Source: CAYLJJ01 sp964384025 (GTDB lineage Bacteria; Myxococcota_A; Bradymonadia; UBA7976; UBA1532). Taken from it: a stretch of 38,131 nt of DNA. Position 1 is the first letter of the stretch. Each line of letters opens with the position of its first letter. Below the pieces are notes generated by a model. It searched no databases. It was not told the origin of the DNA and worked only from the letters and a program-made list of their open reading frames with translations. Positions 1 through 9,098 of the stretch are shown piece after piece. Location of the stretch: positions 1 through 38,131 of the forward strand of contig CAYLJJ010000072.1 of the NCBI GenBank assembly GCA_964384025.1, in the 5' to 3' direction. Position numbers and translations under genes: made by a program.

Positions 1-825
1 GCGGTCGGAGTTGGAGTTTCTGCCGGCTGTGTAGGGGCCTGGTGGGGTGGTGATGCTGGGGGTGGTGGTGCTGCTGGTGGCGGTGAAGCGGGCGGTGGTG
101 GTGAAGCGGGTGTTGTCCTCCCAGAGGGCTGCGATCTGGCCACCTTCTGCGAATTCATCGACTGTAGCTTCTTCTGTGCAGATCAAGCGTGCGCGCAAGC
201 CTGTGCTGATGAGCATTGTGGCCCTGGTAATGAGGGCTGCCAATGTTCCCAAGAGATCGCAAACGAGTGCAGCGTTGAGATCGCCTGCGGAGATATTCCC
301 AGTATGGGGGTAGCTGCTGATACCTCTTGTGATAGCCCCGAAGTTTGTGGTCCAGGTGGAATCTGTGTGCCTGGAGCTGATGGCAGCAGGACCTGTCGTC
401 AGTTCTGTATCCCCCTCGATTGTGAAGATGTTTGTGGAGAAGATATTTGTATGCCGGGAGGAGACGCTCAGGGAAACCCACTTCAGCAAAGCGGTGTATT
501 CATTGGCGCTTGTTCTCCAGCAGGAGATACAAGCCACTACGGTCCCTGTGATGCAGGAAATCCCTGTCAGGCGGGCGCAGATTGTATGGGTCAGGTCCAA
601 GGGGGTCCAACCATCTGCCTCCCTCGCTGCGAAGGTCAGGGTTCAGCCTGCCCCGCACCTCCCAACGGAGGTGAGGTGGTATGTGGCATCATCACCGTAC
701 AGGGTGGTCAGCCAGATCACTGCGCTGCTCTATGCCCTGTCGCTGAGGTGGGCACCCAGAGCATCTGCCTTGAGGGCAGCAGCTGCCAGGCGGCTAACGA
801 ACAGACCGGCATCTGCATGCCCTGA
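1..825 (+). CDS. Cys-rich, Gly-rich surface/secreted-type protein, 3' part (5' end outside the window)
   Basis: The frame is open from base 1 to the TGA at 823-825, so this is the C-terminal 274 residues of a gene that starts upstream. The visible part begins with a low-complexity Gly/Ala/Glu linker (about residues 15-37). It continues with many regularly spaced cysteines, including patterns such as CDxxxFC, CGPGGxC and CxxGSxCQ, which suggest several small disulfide-bonded modules. Such Cys-rich proteins with glycine linkers are common on the surface of Myxococcota and Bradymonadales. The signal peptide, if any, cannot be seen. No enzymatic motif is visible and I assign no function. It runs towards the minus-strand pilD gene, whose stop lies about 10 bases beyond its own. 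The ATG at 304 is internal, because Cys-rich coding continues unbroken before it. Confidence 0.8.
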   Translation, partial: AVGVGVSAGCVGAWWGGDAGGGGAAGGGEAGGGGEAGVVLPEGCDLATFCEFIDCSFFCADQACAQACADEHCGPGNEGCQCSQEIANECSVEIACGDIPSMGVAADTSCDSPEVCGPGGICVPGADGSRTCRQFCIPLDCEDVCGEDICMPGGDAQGNPLQQSGVFIGACSPAGDTSHYGPCDAGNPCQAGADCMGQVQGGPTICLPRCEGQGSACPAPPNGGEVVCGIITVQGGQPDHCAALCPVAEVGTQSICLEGSSCQAANEQTGICMP

Positions 826-834
826 AGCTCGCTG

Positions 835-1728
835 CTAGAGAGCGACCACAAAGCCCAGATACTCAGCCCAGGCCAAAATCCAACCTTTAAAGAGCAGGAA
901 CTCCAAGGCGGCCAGAGCCAGGAAAGGACCATAGGGGATCACCATGTGGGAGGCATGGTCAGGATAGAGATGCTCCTCTCCAAAGCGCTCATCCAGCTCC
1001 TCTGTGGTCATGGTGAGGCCCTGCTTTCGTCCAAGCAAGCGCGCCAGGAGAGTGACAATGGCGGTGATCAACAGGGCCTGGGTAGCGCTGGCAAAGAGGA
1101 CAAAGGGCAGCGCCTCCCAACCCAGATAAGCGCCGATGATCGCCACCAACTTGACATCTCCCAAGCCCATCGCCTCTCGGCGAAACATTATCCAACCCAC
1201 GACATAGAGAAGCAGGATGCTGAGAGCCCCTGTCAGCGCCCCAAAGAAGCAAGATAAGCTGTCGATCTGAGGAAGAGCAAAGGCGCCAAAGATCCCCAAA
1301 CCCAAGAGGGGATAGGAGAGCTCATCTGGGATAAAAGTGTGCTCAAGATCGATAAAGGTGATCGCGATGAGACCCCAGACAAAGCTCTGAGACCAGAGCC
1401 AAGCGAAGAGGCCCTGGATAAAGGTGTCGGGATCCAGAGGGAAGACCAATTCCCGAAAGAGCACCACTGAGAGGAAGCCACAAGCGAGCTCCACCAACAT
1501 ATAGCGAGGGTTATAGCGCTCTTTACAGTGACGACAGCGCCCCTTCAACAGGAGGTAACTGAGCACTGGGATGTTGTCATACCAATGGATCGGCGTCAGG
1601 CAGCTGCTGCAGCGAGAGCCCGGTCGGACCAACGAGAGGTCCAGAGGCATACGGTAGATCAGGACGTTGAGGAAGCTGCCCCAGACCGCTCCCCAGATCC
1701 CTGCAAAGAGCTGAAGAGTGATCAGCAA
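835..1728 (-). CDS. pilD: Prepilin peptidase / N-methyltransferase (A24 family, PilD-like)
   Basis: A 297-residue inner-membrane aspartic protease that cleaves and N-methylates type IV prepilins or type II secretion pseudopilins. The N-terminal part has the methyltransferase-associated loop with the two CxxC pairs (C40/C43 and C65/C68) that bind zinc in classical PilD. The two catalytic aspartates of A24 peptidases are present: D127 in the FIDLEH motif and D191 in GLGDVKL. About seven to eight hydrophobic segments fit the family fold, and the length is typical. The start is a TTG at 1726-1728 preceded by a GAGAGGGGG-like ribosome site; no ATG or GTG gives a better start. It lies 28 bases downstream of the glycosyltransferase gene and is probably co-transcribed. 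No pilin or secretion genes are in the window, so its substrates are elsewhere. Confidence 0.93.
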   Translation of the reverse strand: MLITLQLFAGIWGAVWGSFLNVLIYRMPLDLSLVRPGSRCSSCLTPIHWYDNIPVLSYLLLKGRCRHCKERYNPRYMLVELACGFLSVVLFRELVFPLDPDTFIQGLFAWLWSQSFVWGLIAITFIDLEHTFIPDELSYPLLGLGIFGAFALPQIDSLSCFFGALTGALSILLLYVVGWIMFRREAMGLGDVKLVAIIGAYLGWEALPFVLFASATQALLITAIVTLLARLLGRKQGLTMTTEELDERFGEEHLYPDHASHMVIPYGPFLALAALEFLLFKGWILAWAEYLGFVVAL

Positions 1729-1756
1729 AGGGCACCCCCTCTCGTAAGTCTGGACA

Positions 1757-4189
1757 TCAGCGCACCCTGATCTTGCCCAAACGGGCGCGGTTGTCGTTGT
1801 CTTTGGGGCCTGACTTGATCTTCATCCGTGTACCCCCCCGAAAGAGCCCAGCATAGAAGGTAAAGTGTGCTGGAGAGACCGTGGATTTGACCACCTTATA
1901 GTAGGTGTCTTGGATCAGATCCCCCTTCTTCCAGTCTGTGGTCAAGAAGAGCCCCTCTACCGGTTCATGATCTCCATGAATCCGCTGCCCCGCTGAGTCG
2001 ATGTGAACAAATACTTTCCAGTTATGGCTGATTTTCTGGAGCGCACGCCAGTAAATCGTGATGGTGATGGGGGAGCCCGGTCGGGGCTCTTTGGGCTCCA
2101 CCTTCCAGCCCTCAATCTGAATCTTATCTTCAAAGTTTACGGTGACGGAGTGAGCCCCATCGGGCAGGCTGGGGACGAGAGCGCGCTTGATCGGGTTGCG
2201 ATCCTCGCTCTCCCCCAACTCATTGGAGACCAAAAGGAAGCGCCAGCCCTTGTCATCTAAGACCGGCAGGGTCTTTCCTGTGGCGTTCCTAAACTCTGTA
2301 TTGATACGGGCCAAGCGATCCCGCGGGATGATACTAAAGAAGCGACCCGGTTGTTTGGCCTTCTGAGTAAACTCTCCCGGCTTTAGATCGGGGAGCTTAC
2401 GAGAGTAGAAGGAGCTGCTCTTATCTTTGAGTTTGTAGCGATAGAGCGGCTCACCCTCCTCAGCGAGATCCTCATAGATGCTCAAGATCTCCTTCTGGCT
2501 GAAGTTGGTGGTCAGGGCTTGAGCTACGAAGATGTTGAGGAAGAAGGCCCAAAGCGCCAAGATCCCCAAGAGGCCCCCCAAGCGGCCCAGGGGCTGCGTG
2601 ACCAGATATTCAAAGTCGCTCGCCCAGGAGGTCGCGAAGCCTTCTCTGCGCCCCTTGAGATGTTTGACCCTCCAGTTCCAAAGTCCGAGTAGGATTAGAT
2701 AGCCCAAGAGCCAGAGGATCCCAAACAAGATCAGCTGTCGAGCCTCAGGGATCAGGCGCCCCCAGGCACGCGCGCTGAGGATGCGCAGGAAAGCATCTGG
2801 GCGGTAGACAAAGAGGGGGATCGGGGGAAGCAGGGCCAGCGCCATCATCCAGCCGTTGAAGAGGCCCAGAGATCTCCTGGGATAAATGAGACCCCGAACT
2901 ACTGGAACGATATAGCGGTGAAGTCCACCCTGGTGCAGCAGCAGCAGCCCCAGAAGGGCCATATTCAACATTCGAGCGAAGAACCAGCCGCTAAGCTTGG
3001 GAGGGAAGGCGTCCACTCGAGCGCTTATCAGGGTGTCGGCGAGGGCGTGCGTCTCATGCTTCAGGTTGCTGTCCAGGATGGCCACCAGGACCACCGTGGT
3101 CAGCACCAGGAGCGGTTGAGGCCCGGAACGCAGGACCCGCGCCAGATAGACCCCCAAGGCCATCGCCACCAGTGGTGGAGCCAAAAAGAGGCCATATTGG
3201 CTAAAATGTAGGCCGATGGCGGGGGCCAGGAAGGCGGCGGCGAAGCCCATCGCCAGGGCAGGGGCCAGGGGGCTTGCGCCTTGGGACTCATTATCCAGTC
3301 GAGGTCGCCAGATCAGATCGGCGAAGGCCAGCGGGAGGAGAGCGCCCAACGGAAAGAGGCCAAAGCCAAGCTGATGCACAAAGGCTTCAAAGCTGGGGCG
3401 CTTGGCGGCGCTCAGACCCGCTTCCAGGCTGTCGGAGAGGAGCAGGAGAGCGGGCCAGTTCTCTTGAGGTTGGTAGAACATCGCCCGCCACCAAGCCAAA
3501 GCCAGGATCAGGAGGCCCACGCCCAAAGCTGGAGAGAGGAGGATGCGCTTTGCCTGTGTTCTCTTTGAGACCAACCCTGCTCCAAGCAGCGCCAGCGGGA
3601 TGATCAGTCCAGGGACCCCTGCAGTCGCCCCCGCCAGAGCCCAGGTGATCCAAGCCAACCAGATCCAGAGGGGGCTCGCCTCCTCATCTCCCAAGAGCCA
3701 CAGGAAGGCCAGAGAGGAGAGGGCGATCCAGGCCATCGCCATCCCCCCGCCCAGGGCGAGACGCAGGTGGTAGCTGAAGAGGGGCATCCCCAGAAGGGCG
3801 AGGCTCGCCAACCAAGCCGCGGGGCGACCATAGAAACGGCGAGTGAGCCCAAAGAGCAGCCAGAGGACAGGTAAGCTTAGGAGCAACCCTGGCAAACGCA
3901 GACCCAGCTCATTGACCCCCAAGATGCTGGTGCTGGCCAGGACAGGCCACCAAGCATAGGGCAGCTCGGGGAGCAGACGCAGCCCTCCCTTCACTCCAGG
4001 GAGCTGAATTTTCATCCAGGCTCCTGTCTCTCGGAGGGTCTCTATGATGCTGGCTGTGCGTGCTTCCCAAGGCTCCCAAACCCCTAGAAAGGGGGCCATG
4101 AGCGCCAAAAGAAACAGCGAGATTCCCATCAGAAGCCAGGGATCTCGATCTTCAGAAAACCATCGCCTCAGGGCTATTTTTGTATTCAT
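1757..4189 (-). CDS. ArnT/PMT-like membrane glycosyltransferase (GT39/GT83 type)
   Basis: An 810-residue polytopic membrane protein with about a dozen hydrophobic segments over the first ~560 residues and a soluble C-terminal region. The first periplasmic loop carries WEPWEARTA, matching the acidic W-E-P-x-E-A-R motif of the PMT/ArnT superfamily, whose members use polyprenyl-phosphate-linked sugars to modify lipids, proteins or polysaccharides on the periplasmic face. The downstream K-P-P-like motif is altered to LPELPYAWW. The last ~130 residues look like a beta-rich extracytoplasmic domain (IYWRA, VFVHID). The ATG at 4187-4189 is the likely start; the ribosome site is weak. It heads a two-gene unit with pilD. 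Acceptor and donor cannot be read from sequence; cell-envelope glycosylation is the family-level guess. Confidence 0.82.
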   Translation of the reverse strand: MNTKIALRRWFSEDRDPWLLMGISLFLLALMAPFLGVWEPWEARTASIIETLRETGAWMKIQLPGVKGGLRLLPELPYAWWPVLASTSILGVNELGLRLPGLLLSLPVLWLLFGLTRRFYGRPAAWLASLALLGMPLFSYHLRLALGGGMAMAWIALSSLAFLWLLGDEEASPLWIWLAWITWALAGATAGVPGLIIPLALLGAGLVSKRTQAKRILLSPALGVGLLILALAWWRAMFYQPQENWPALLLLSDSLEAGLSAAKRPSFEAFVHQLGFGLFPLGALLPLAFADLIWRPRLDNESQGASPLAPALAMGFAAAFLAPAIGLHFSQYGLFLAPPLVAMALGVYLARVLRSGPQPLLVLTTVVLVAILDSNLKHETHALADTLISARVDAFPPKLSGWFFARMLNMALLGLLLLHQGGLHRYIVPVVRGLIYPRRSLGLFNGWMMALALLPPIPLFVYRPDAFLRILSARAWGRLIPEARQLILFGILWLLGYLILLGLWNWRVKHLKGRREGFATSWASDFEYLVTQPLGRLGGLLGILALWAFFLNIFVAQALTTNFSQKEILSIYEDLAEEGEPLYRYKLKDKSSSFYSRKLPDLKPGEFTQKAKQPGRFFSIIPRDRLARINTEFRNATGKTLPVLDDKGWRFLLVSNELGESEDRNPIKRALVPSLPDGAHSVTVNFEDKIQIEGWKVEPKEPRPGSPITITIYWRALQKISHNWKVFVHIDSAGQRIHGDHEPVEGLFLTTDWKKGDLIQDTYYKVVKSTVSPAHFTFYAGLFRGGTRMKIKSGPKDNDNRARLGKIRVR

Positions 4190-4223
4190 GGGGGCGGACC
4201 ATACTCGATCCAGGCTTATGGAC

Positions 4224-4253
4224 TTTATAAAAAAGGTCGATGAGGAGAGCCAA
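4224..4253 (-). promoter_or_regulatory. Candidate promoter for the glycosyltransferase-pilD unit
   Basis: On the minus strand TTGGCT (4248-4253) and TATAAA (4224-4229) are separated by 18 bases and lie about 35 bases upstream of the ATG at 4189. The -10 is good and the -35 is 4/6. This is the only reasonable sigma-70-like pair I found in this half of the divergent spacer. Confidence 0.4.
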
Positions 4254-4315
4254 ACTACCCTCTCAGCGCTGAAGGCTCCTTCTATTTGAGCTCATCTGCT
4301 GCTTGGGTGCGAGGT

Positions 4316-4344
4316 TGACAGCCGCTCAGGCCAGATCTAGGATC
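4316..4344 (+). promoter_or_regulatory. Candidate sigma-70-type promoter for the five-gene operon 4413-9735
   Basis: A perfect TTGACA (4316-4321), a 17-base spacer and TAGGAT (4339-4344) lie about 70 bases before the ATG at 4413. The -35 and spacing are consensus and the -10 differs at two positions. It is in the divergent spacer opposite the glycosyltransferase gene. Confidence 0.6.
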
Positions 4345-4412
4345 TCTCGCTCGCCGGTTGGAGGGAGTCCTTCCATTCTTTCGACGGTTCATTGGCTGTC
4401 ATGGAGGTCCGG

Positions 4413-5963
4413 ATGTTTCGAACGAAAGTAACCGCAATACTCCTCCTCGTCTTCTCCTTGGTGGCTGGGATGGTCTATTACAAGATCTCCGAGGCGATCG
4501 AGATGGAGACTGAAGAGCGCCTTGAACAGCGCCTCCACCTCGCCAAGGAGGAGCTGATTCGAGCACGAAGCTTGAGCGACTATGCGCTCTTAGCTAAAGC
4601 CACCCAGGTCGCCGAATGGCCCAAGGTGGTTGAGCTGCTCAACAAAACCCCTGAGAGCTTCGCAAATGATGAGGGAGAGCTGCCCAACGATCAGAAGTTC
4701 CGCTTCCTGATTCATCAACAGATGAGCGAAGAGATCGGGATCTGGATGAAGCGCTTTGAGGCTCAAGCCAAGGAGCGCGGGAGTGAGATCAATCAGCTCA
4801 GAGATTGGCGTCGAGAGAAGCCAGATTGGTTTGTGGTTTTGGATGAGCAGGGCCTTGGGGTCGCCAACGCCGCTGATCCCAACTGGCCCCGTCCTTTAGA
4901 AGCCGCGACCTTCAAGGAGTACCCTGCGGTGGATAAGGCTCTCTCTGCGGTGGAGGGAATACGAGATGTTTGGATGATTCGTGGTGCTCCGATGGTGGTC
5001 GCCATCGTTCCTGTCAAACAGGAGAAGCATGTCCTGGGCGTGGTGATCTTGGGCTATCGTCTCAGCTCGGGAGAGGCCAAGGAGGATAAGGCGCGAGTTG
5101 GAGCAGAGGTGGCCTACTTTGTTGGGGGGCGCCTTAATCAAAGCTCCAGCGTTGATCCCACCCAGGAGGCGATCCTGGAGAAGAAGCTGAAGAAGAACCT
5201 CTTCGCGCCTGGACGAGGCAGCATTCACTTTGAGATTGGAGAAGAGCAGTATGTTGGCTTGATGGCTCCCCTGCCAGGCTTCGCCAGCGCCAAAGGGGTG
5301 GGGCTCTTGGTGATGACCAATCTGGACACTGCCCGGCTGGAGGCGCGTGAGGTGCTCTTCTGGATCCCCGTGATAATCGCTTTGGGTTTTGTGGTGGTGT
5401 TGGGGATCTTCCTGCTCTTCTTCCAGAGGTTCATCGACCCCTTTGAGGGGATCGATCAGGGGATTATGGAGATCATCAACGGCAACTTGGACTACTGGTT
5501 TGAGGCGGAGGGCAAGGAGCTGTCCAACAGCATGGCACAGAACCTAAACATCATGGTCTGTCTGCTCTCAGGGCGCCCTTTGCCTGAAGATGATGAGGTC
5601 CCAGAGGGGGAGAACTGGGCTGAGCACCGCATGTTCATCGATGAACTCAACAGCAGCGAGTTTCACACTCGACCCATCGACTCTACTGCGGTGGTGGCAG
5701 GCGAGGTGGAGGGGATTCTGCCGGAGATCGTTCGTATGGTGAAGGAGGATGAGGAGTCCTACCGTCGTCGCCTTTTCCGAGAGTACACTCAGGCCCTGCG
5801 CTCTACTGGGGAGCCGGTGCAGGGGATCACCTTTGAGAAGTTCAGTCGGCACTTGGAAAGCAACGCTGAGGCCCTGCGTAAGAAGTATGACTGCACCCTG
5901 GTTCGCTTTGTTATCCAAGTAAAAGACAACAAGGTGACGCTTACACCTGTACCCATCAACTGA
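4413..5963 (+). CDS. Two-TM sensor-like protein with extracytoplasmic Cache-like domain (resembles MXAN_5187 family)
   Basis: About 516 residues. An N-terminal TM helix (residues ~5-22) is followed by a ~290-residue extracytoplasmic region with PAS/Cache character (DWFVVLDEQG, then VAIVPV and VLGVVILG strands). A second TM lies at ~315-340, with a short HAMP-like stretch after it (FIDPFEGIDQGI, NGNLDYWF). The soluble C-terminal domain ends with a block resembling the C terminus of myxobacterial MXAN_5187 proteins (FEKFSRHL, KYDCTLVRF). No kinase, cyclase or methyl-accepting domain is seen, so the output is unknown. The ATG at 4413 is preferred because GGAGG at 4403-4407 precedes it; an in-frame TTG at 4392 and ATG at 4401 lie upstream. 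Its stop overlaps the next start (TGATG), so it leads an operon and may sense an envelope signal. Confidence 0.75.
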   Translation: MFRTKVTAILLLVFSLVAGMVYYKISEAIEMETEERLEQRLHLAKEELIRARSLSDYALLAKATQVAEWPKVVELLNKTPESFANDEGELPNDQKFRFLIHQQMSEEIGIWMKRFEAQAKERGSEINQLRDWRREKPDWFVVLDEQGLGVANAADPNWPRPLEAATFKEYPAVDKALSAVEGIRDVWMIRGAPMVVAIVPVKQEKHVLGVVILGYRLSSGEAKEDKARVGAEVAYFVGGRLNQSSSVDPTQEAILEKKLKKNLFAPGRGSIHFEIGEEQYVGLMAPLPGFASAKGVGLLVMTNLDTARLEAREVLFWIPVIIALGFVVVLGIFLLFFQRFIDPFEGIDQGIMEIINGNLDYWFEAEGKELSNSMAQNLNIMVCLLSGRPLPEDDEVPEGENWAEHRMFIDELNSSEFHTRPIDSTAVVAGEVEGILPEIVRMVKEDEESYRRRLFREYTQALRSTGEPVQGITFEKFSRHLESNAEALRKKYDCTLVRFVIQVKDNKVTLTPVPIN

Positions 5964-7129
5964 TGAAGCTCCCTCTGGATCGTCTGGTTCAGGAGGGCTT
6001 TGAGCGCTTGAGAGGGCTACGTCTGGGGCTCCTCTGTCATGCAGCCAGCGTAGACAGTCGCTATCGCCATATCCTCCAACTCCTTCTAGACGCTGATCTA
6101 AAACCTCAACGCTGCTTTGGTCCTGAGCATGGGATCTGGGGTGAAGCCCAGGATATGATCCCGGTTGAATCGGGACCAAGGGAGCCGCTCAGCGGCCTGC
6201 CTCTGCGCTCCCTCTACGGAGAAAAAGAGGAGAGCCTACGACCTCGCCCTGAAGATCTCGAAGATCTGGATCTGCTCCTCATCGATCTCCAGGATATCGG
6301 CAGCCGCTACTATACCTACGTTTGGACCGCCGCGATGGCTGCCCAAGCAGCTCAGGAACAGGGGGTCCGTGTTCTGATCCTAGACCGCCCCAATCCGATC
6401 GGTGGGGCTGTTGAGGGAGGCTGGATTCAGCCAGGCTTTGAGAGTTTTGTGGGGCGTTGGTCGATCCCCAACCGACATGGCCTTACTTTGGGCGAGTTGG
6501 TCAGCTGGGTCGCGGCTCGAGAGGGCTTTGAGGTTGAGGTCTTAGAGCTGGAGGGTTGGAGTCGCGCAGAGGGCTTAGGGAGCGCTCCTTGGGTGCAGCC
6601 CTCTCCTAACATGCCCAGTCCCCAGACCGCCTTAGTCTATCCGGGAAGCTGCCTCTTTGAGGGCACACTGATGAGTGAGGGGCGTGGGACGACCCGACCT
6701 TTTGAGCTGCTTGGGGCGAACTTCGTCGATCCTTTCCGTTGGGCTCAGGAGATGGAGAGTGTCGCCCTACCTGGGCTTCATCTCCGTCCCTGTTACTTTC
6801 GTCCCAGCTTTCACAAGTTTGCAGGGGAGAGCATCGGAGGTTTAGGGCTGCATGTGATCGATCCTCTCCGTTTCCAGCCTCTGCGCTGTGGTCTACAGCT
6901 CCTGGGCGCTCTACGGCGTCTCTATGGAGCGGCGCTTCAGTGGCGGCGAGAGCCCTATGAGTTTGTGAGTGAACACCCAGCCATCGATCTCCTCTGTGGA
7001 GGAGAGGAGGCTCGGCTGCTGCTGGAGAGCGGCGCCAACTCCTCAGAGCTGGACATGCTCTGGGAACGTTGGCAGCGGGAGGCGGCGCAGTTTGAGGTCC
7101 AGCGTCAGCCCTTTATGAGGTATCCATGA
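5963..7129 (+). CDS. namZ: NamZ-like exo-beta-N-acetylmuramidase (DUF1343)
   Basis: 388 residues matching the DUF1343 family, whose characterised member NamZ removes terminal MurNAc from peptidoglycan fragments. Visible family motifs in order: CHAASVD near residue 25, FGPEHGIWG (~52), DLQDIGSRYYTYVWT (~111), LDRPNPIGG (~140), SPNMPSPQTALVYPG (~215) and LFEGTLMSEGRGTTRPFE (~231). The length is normal for the catalytic protein, but no signal peptide is visible. A cytoplasmic version would act on imported muropeptides and fits a recycling role (inference). It overlaps the preceding gene by one base and the next by four, so it is translationally coupled to both. Confidence 0.88.
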   Translation: MKLPLDRLVQEGFERLRGLRLGLLCHAASVDSRYRHILQLLLDADLKPQRCFGPEHGIWGEAQDMIPVESGPREPLSGLPLRSLYGEKEESLRPRPEDLEDLDLLLIDLQDIGSRYYTYVWTAAMAAQAAQEQGVRVLILDRPNPIGGAVEGGWIQPGFESFVGRWSIPNRHGLTLGELVSWVAAREGFEVEVLELEGWSRAEGLGSAPWVQPSPNMPSPQTALVYPGSCLFEGTLMSEGRGTTRPFELLGANFVDPFRWAQEMESVALPGLHLRPCYFRPSFHKFAGESIGGLGLHVIDPLRFQPLRCGLQLLGALRRLYGAALQWRREPYEFVSEHPAIDLLCGGEEARLLLESGANSSELDMLWERWQREAAQFEVQRQPFMRYP

Positions 7130-7695
7130 GGCTCGCCTTTTTGGCCAATACTCACGGTAATTTAGAGCTTCTAGAGCGGGTCCTGCTTCGGCTCTTAGAG
7201 CTTGATATTGAGATGATCGTCCCTGTGGAATCTGCCGCTTATGATGTTGAGGCGGTTCTGAGAGGCCGTCGTGAGCGTTTCCCTGTTGAGGTCTCTTGGC
7301 AAGATGCCAGCTACCCTGATTTTGTGTTGGCCTCCATCCTCCAGGGGGTGGTGGATAGTCCCCCTGAGGCTCTAGAAGCCAACCAGCTTCTAGAAGACCG
7401 CGTGGCCTCCAATGGTGCTCCTGAGATGGGCCTTGAGATTGAGGGGCGACGGCTGGTCGTGCGCTCAGTGAAGACCCCTCTGGAGGCGACCGATTTACTG
7501 ATCCTCTCCCCTCCAGAGCGCCCCAGCCTCCACAAGAACAAAAACCCAGCGCGGCTCTGTCCGGGGCATCTCCGAGCCGAAGTCTGGGAGGAGATCCCCG
7601 CCTCCTTTGCGCTGGTTGAGGTTGAGAATGGGGAGATTAAGATTCACTTTCTGGGTTTAGACGCTCAGGTCCTGAGTGAGGCGATGCTCCTGTGA
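7126..7695 (+). CDS. Degenerate calcineurin-like phosphoesterase family protein
   Basis: 189 residues. The start, FLANTHGNLELLERVL, mirrors the metallophosphoesterase motif I (D-x-H-G-N followed by a helix), but the metal-binding Asp is Asn (N8). The family's later blocks are only weakly recognisable: a possible remnant of the GNHD/GHTH motifs is PGHLRAEVW near residue 146, and the protein ends with a strand pair (FALVEVENG, IKIHFLG) like YfcE-type phosphodiesterases. With the key Asp missing it may be inactive or a binding protein. It overlaps both neighbours by four bases (ATGA and GTGA), placing it firmly in the NamZ/nucleotidyltransferase operon. The family assignment is moderate and the substrate unknown. 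Confidence 0.55.
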   Translation: MRLAFLANTHGNLELLERVLLRLLELDIEMIVPVESAAYDVEAVLRGRRERFPVEVSWQDASYPDFVLASILQGVVDSPPEALEANQLLEDRVASNGAPEMGLEIEGRRLVVRSVKTPLEATDLLILSPPERPSLHKNKNPARLCPGHLRAEVWEEIPASFALVEVENGEIKIHFLGLDAQVLSEAMLL

Positions 7696-9098
7696 AGATC
7701 GCGATCTATGGTGGTGCCTTTAACCCCCCCCAGTTGGCTCACCTCTTCGCCATCACCGCGCTCTTGACACGAAGAGATGTTGATCAGGTCTGGGTGCTCC
7801 CCAGCGCGACCCACGCCTTTGCCAAACAGATGGCCCCCTTTGATGCTCGAGTGGAGATGCTGGAGGCGGCCCTGAAGTGTTTTGACCCCCAGAGAGTCAA
7901 GATCTGTGACTTTGAGTTGGGGCGCTCAGGAAGAAGCTATGACACCTTAGATGCGTTGGAGGCGCTCCACCCCGAGCATCTGTTTTGCTTTGTTATGGGG
8001 GCAGACAACCTCAGCGAGGCTCACCGTTGGTATCGCTTTGATGAGCTGGTTGCGCGTTGGTCTCTGATCATCTTTGGCCGCCCTGGCCATGAGGCTGCTT
8101 TGGCGCGCTTTGAGAAGCAGCCTTGGTGCTGCCCTGGGCCCAGCCTACCCGCGATCTCCTCTACCGAGATCCGTGCAGCTCTAAGGGGAGAGGGCGATCC
8201 CAGCCATCTACGCTGGATCCCTGAGAGCTGTCGGGCTCAGGCGCAGAGGCTCTACGCTCAGAGAGCCACGCCCCCTCCGAAGGCTCCCAGCCTCTTTATC
8301 TTTGGAGCAGGGGCTGCTGGTCGCGCGTTGGCTTCTGCTTGCCGCCGTGCGCAGCTGCCCCTCTTGGGGCAGTGGAGCCGAAGCCCTCGGGAGGGCTGTA
8401 CAGATCATGGAGATCTTCCCTCTCCAAGAGCTTCTATCTGGCTCCTGGCGGTCTCTGACGGGGCTCTATCTTCTCTGGCCCAGAGGCTCTCTGAGGGCAG
8501 CTATCTACCTCAGGTCGCGCTGCATCTGGCGGGTCGATTGGGCGTTGAGGTGTTGGCGCCTCTGGCGGCCTTGGGGGTCTCTACTGGCTCTCTACACCCA
8601 CTCCAATCCCTCAAGGGTGATGGGGCTGGCCTCCAGGGAGCCCACTGTCTGATCGAGGGGGCGGAGGAGGCGCTTGAGAGCGCTCGTCGGTTGGTGGAAG
8701 CTTGGGGGGCGTATCCTTTCCAGCTGCCGCGACCAGATAGAGCCAGCTATCACGCAGCGGCGGTGTTGGCGGCCAACTTTATGGCTCCTCTTATGGGGCA
8801 GGCGGTGCAGCTCTTAAAGGAGCAAGGTCTTAAGGAGCCAGAGGCCCGTGCCCTATTGGCTCCTCTCCTGGAGGGCAGCGCGGCTAACCTGGGAAGGATG
8901 CCTGCTCGAGAGGCGCTGACTGGACCCTTTGCTCGAGGGGATCTAGAGGCGATCAAGGCTCACTGTCAGGCGCTCAGGAGGAGGGGGGCTGAGGCCTTGG
9001 CGCTCTACCAGAGCTTAGCCAGGGCGACGGCGCATTGGTTGGAGTGGAGCCCTGAAGAGATCGAAGCTCTGGAGTTGGCTTGTCCCCTTGAGATCTGA
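7692..9098 (+). CDS. Fusion: NadD-like nucleotidyltransferase + Rossmann/DUF2520 dehydrogenase-like protein
   Basis: 468 residues with two clear halves. Residues 1-~190 follow nicotinate-nucleotide adenylyltransferase: IYGGAFNPPQLAHLF, FVMGADNLSEAHRWYRFDEL and ISSTEIR near residue 155. The usual HxGH catalytic motif reads QLAH, losing the first His. Residues ~200-468 are a Rossmann-like plus DUF2520 protein related to ProC-type dehydrogenases: FGAGAAGRAL, SLHPLQSL, YHAAAVLAANFMAPL and ALTGPFARGD. The GTG start at 7692 overlaps the previous stop. In many bacteria DUF2520 proteins are separate and often sit near pantothenate genes; fusion to a NadD-like domain is unusual in my experience. The second half probably binds NAD(P); its reaction is unknown. 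Confidence 0.8.
   Translation: MKIAIYGGAFNPPQLAHLFAITALLTRRDVDQVWVLPSATHAFAKQMAPFDARVEMLEAALKCFDPQRVKICDFELGRSGRSYDTLDALEALHPEHLFCFVMGADNLSEAHRWYRFDELVARWSLIIFGRPGHEAALARFEKQPWCCPGPSLPAISSTEIRAALRGEGDPSHLRWIPESCRAQAQRLYAQRATPPPKAPSLFIFGAGAAGRALASACRRAQLPLLGQWSRSPREGCTDHGDLPSPRASIWLLAVSDGALSSLAQRLSEGSYLPQVALHLAGRLGVEVLAPLAALGVSTGSLHPLQSLKGDGAGLQGAHCLIEGAEEALESARRLVEAWGAYPFQLPRPDRASYHAAAVLAANFMAPLMGQAVQLLKEQGLKEPEARALLAPLLEGSAANLGRMPAREALTGPFARGDLEAIKAHCQALRRRGAEALALYQSLARATAHWLEWSPEEIEALELACPLEI

Noticed and set aside
5568..6179. Minus-strand frame of 203 codons
   Set aside because: Opposite the sensor-like gene and the start of the NamZ-like gene; no recognisable protein features.
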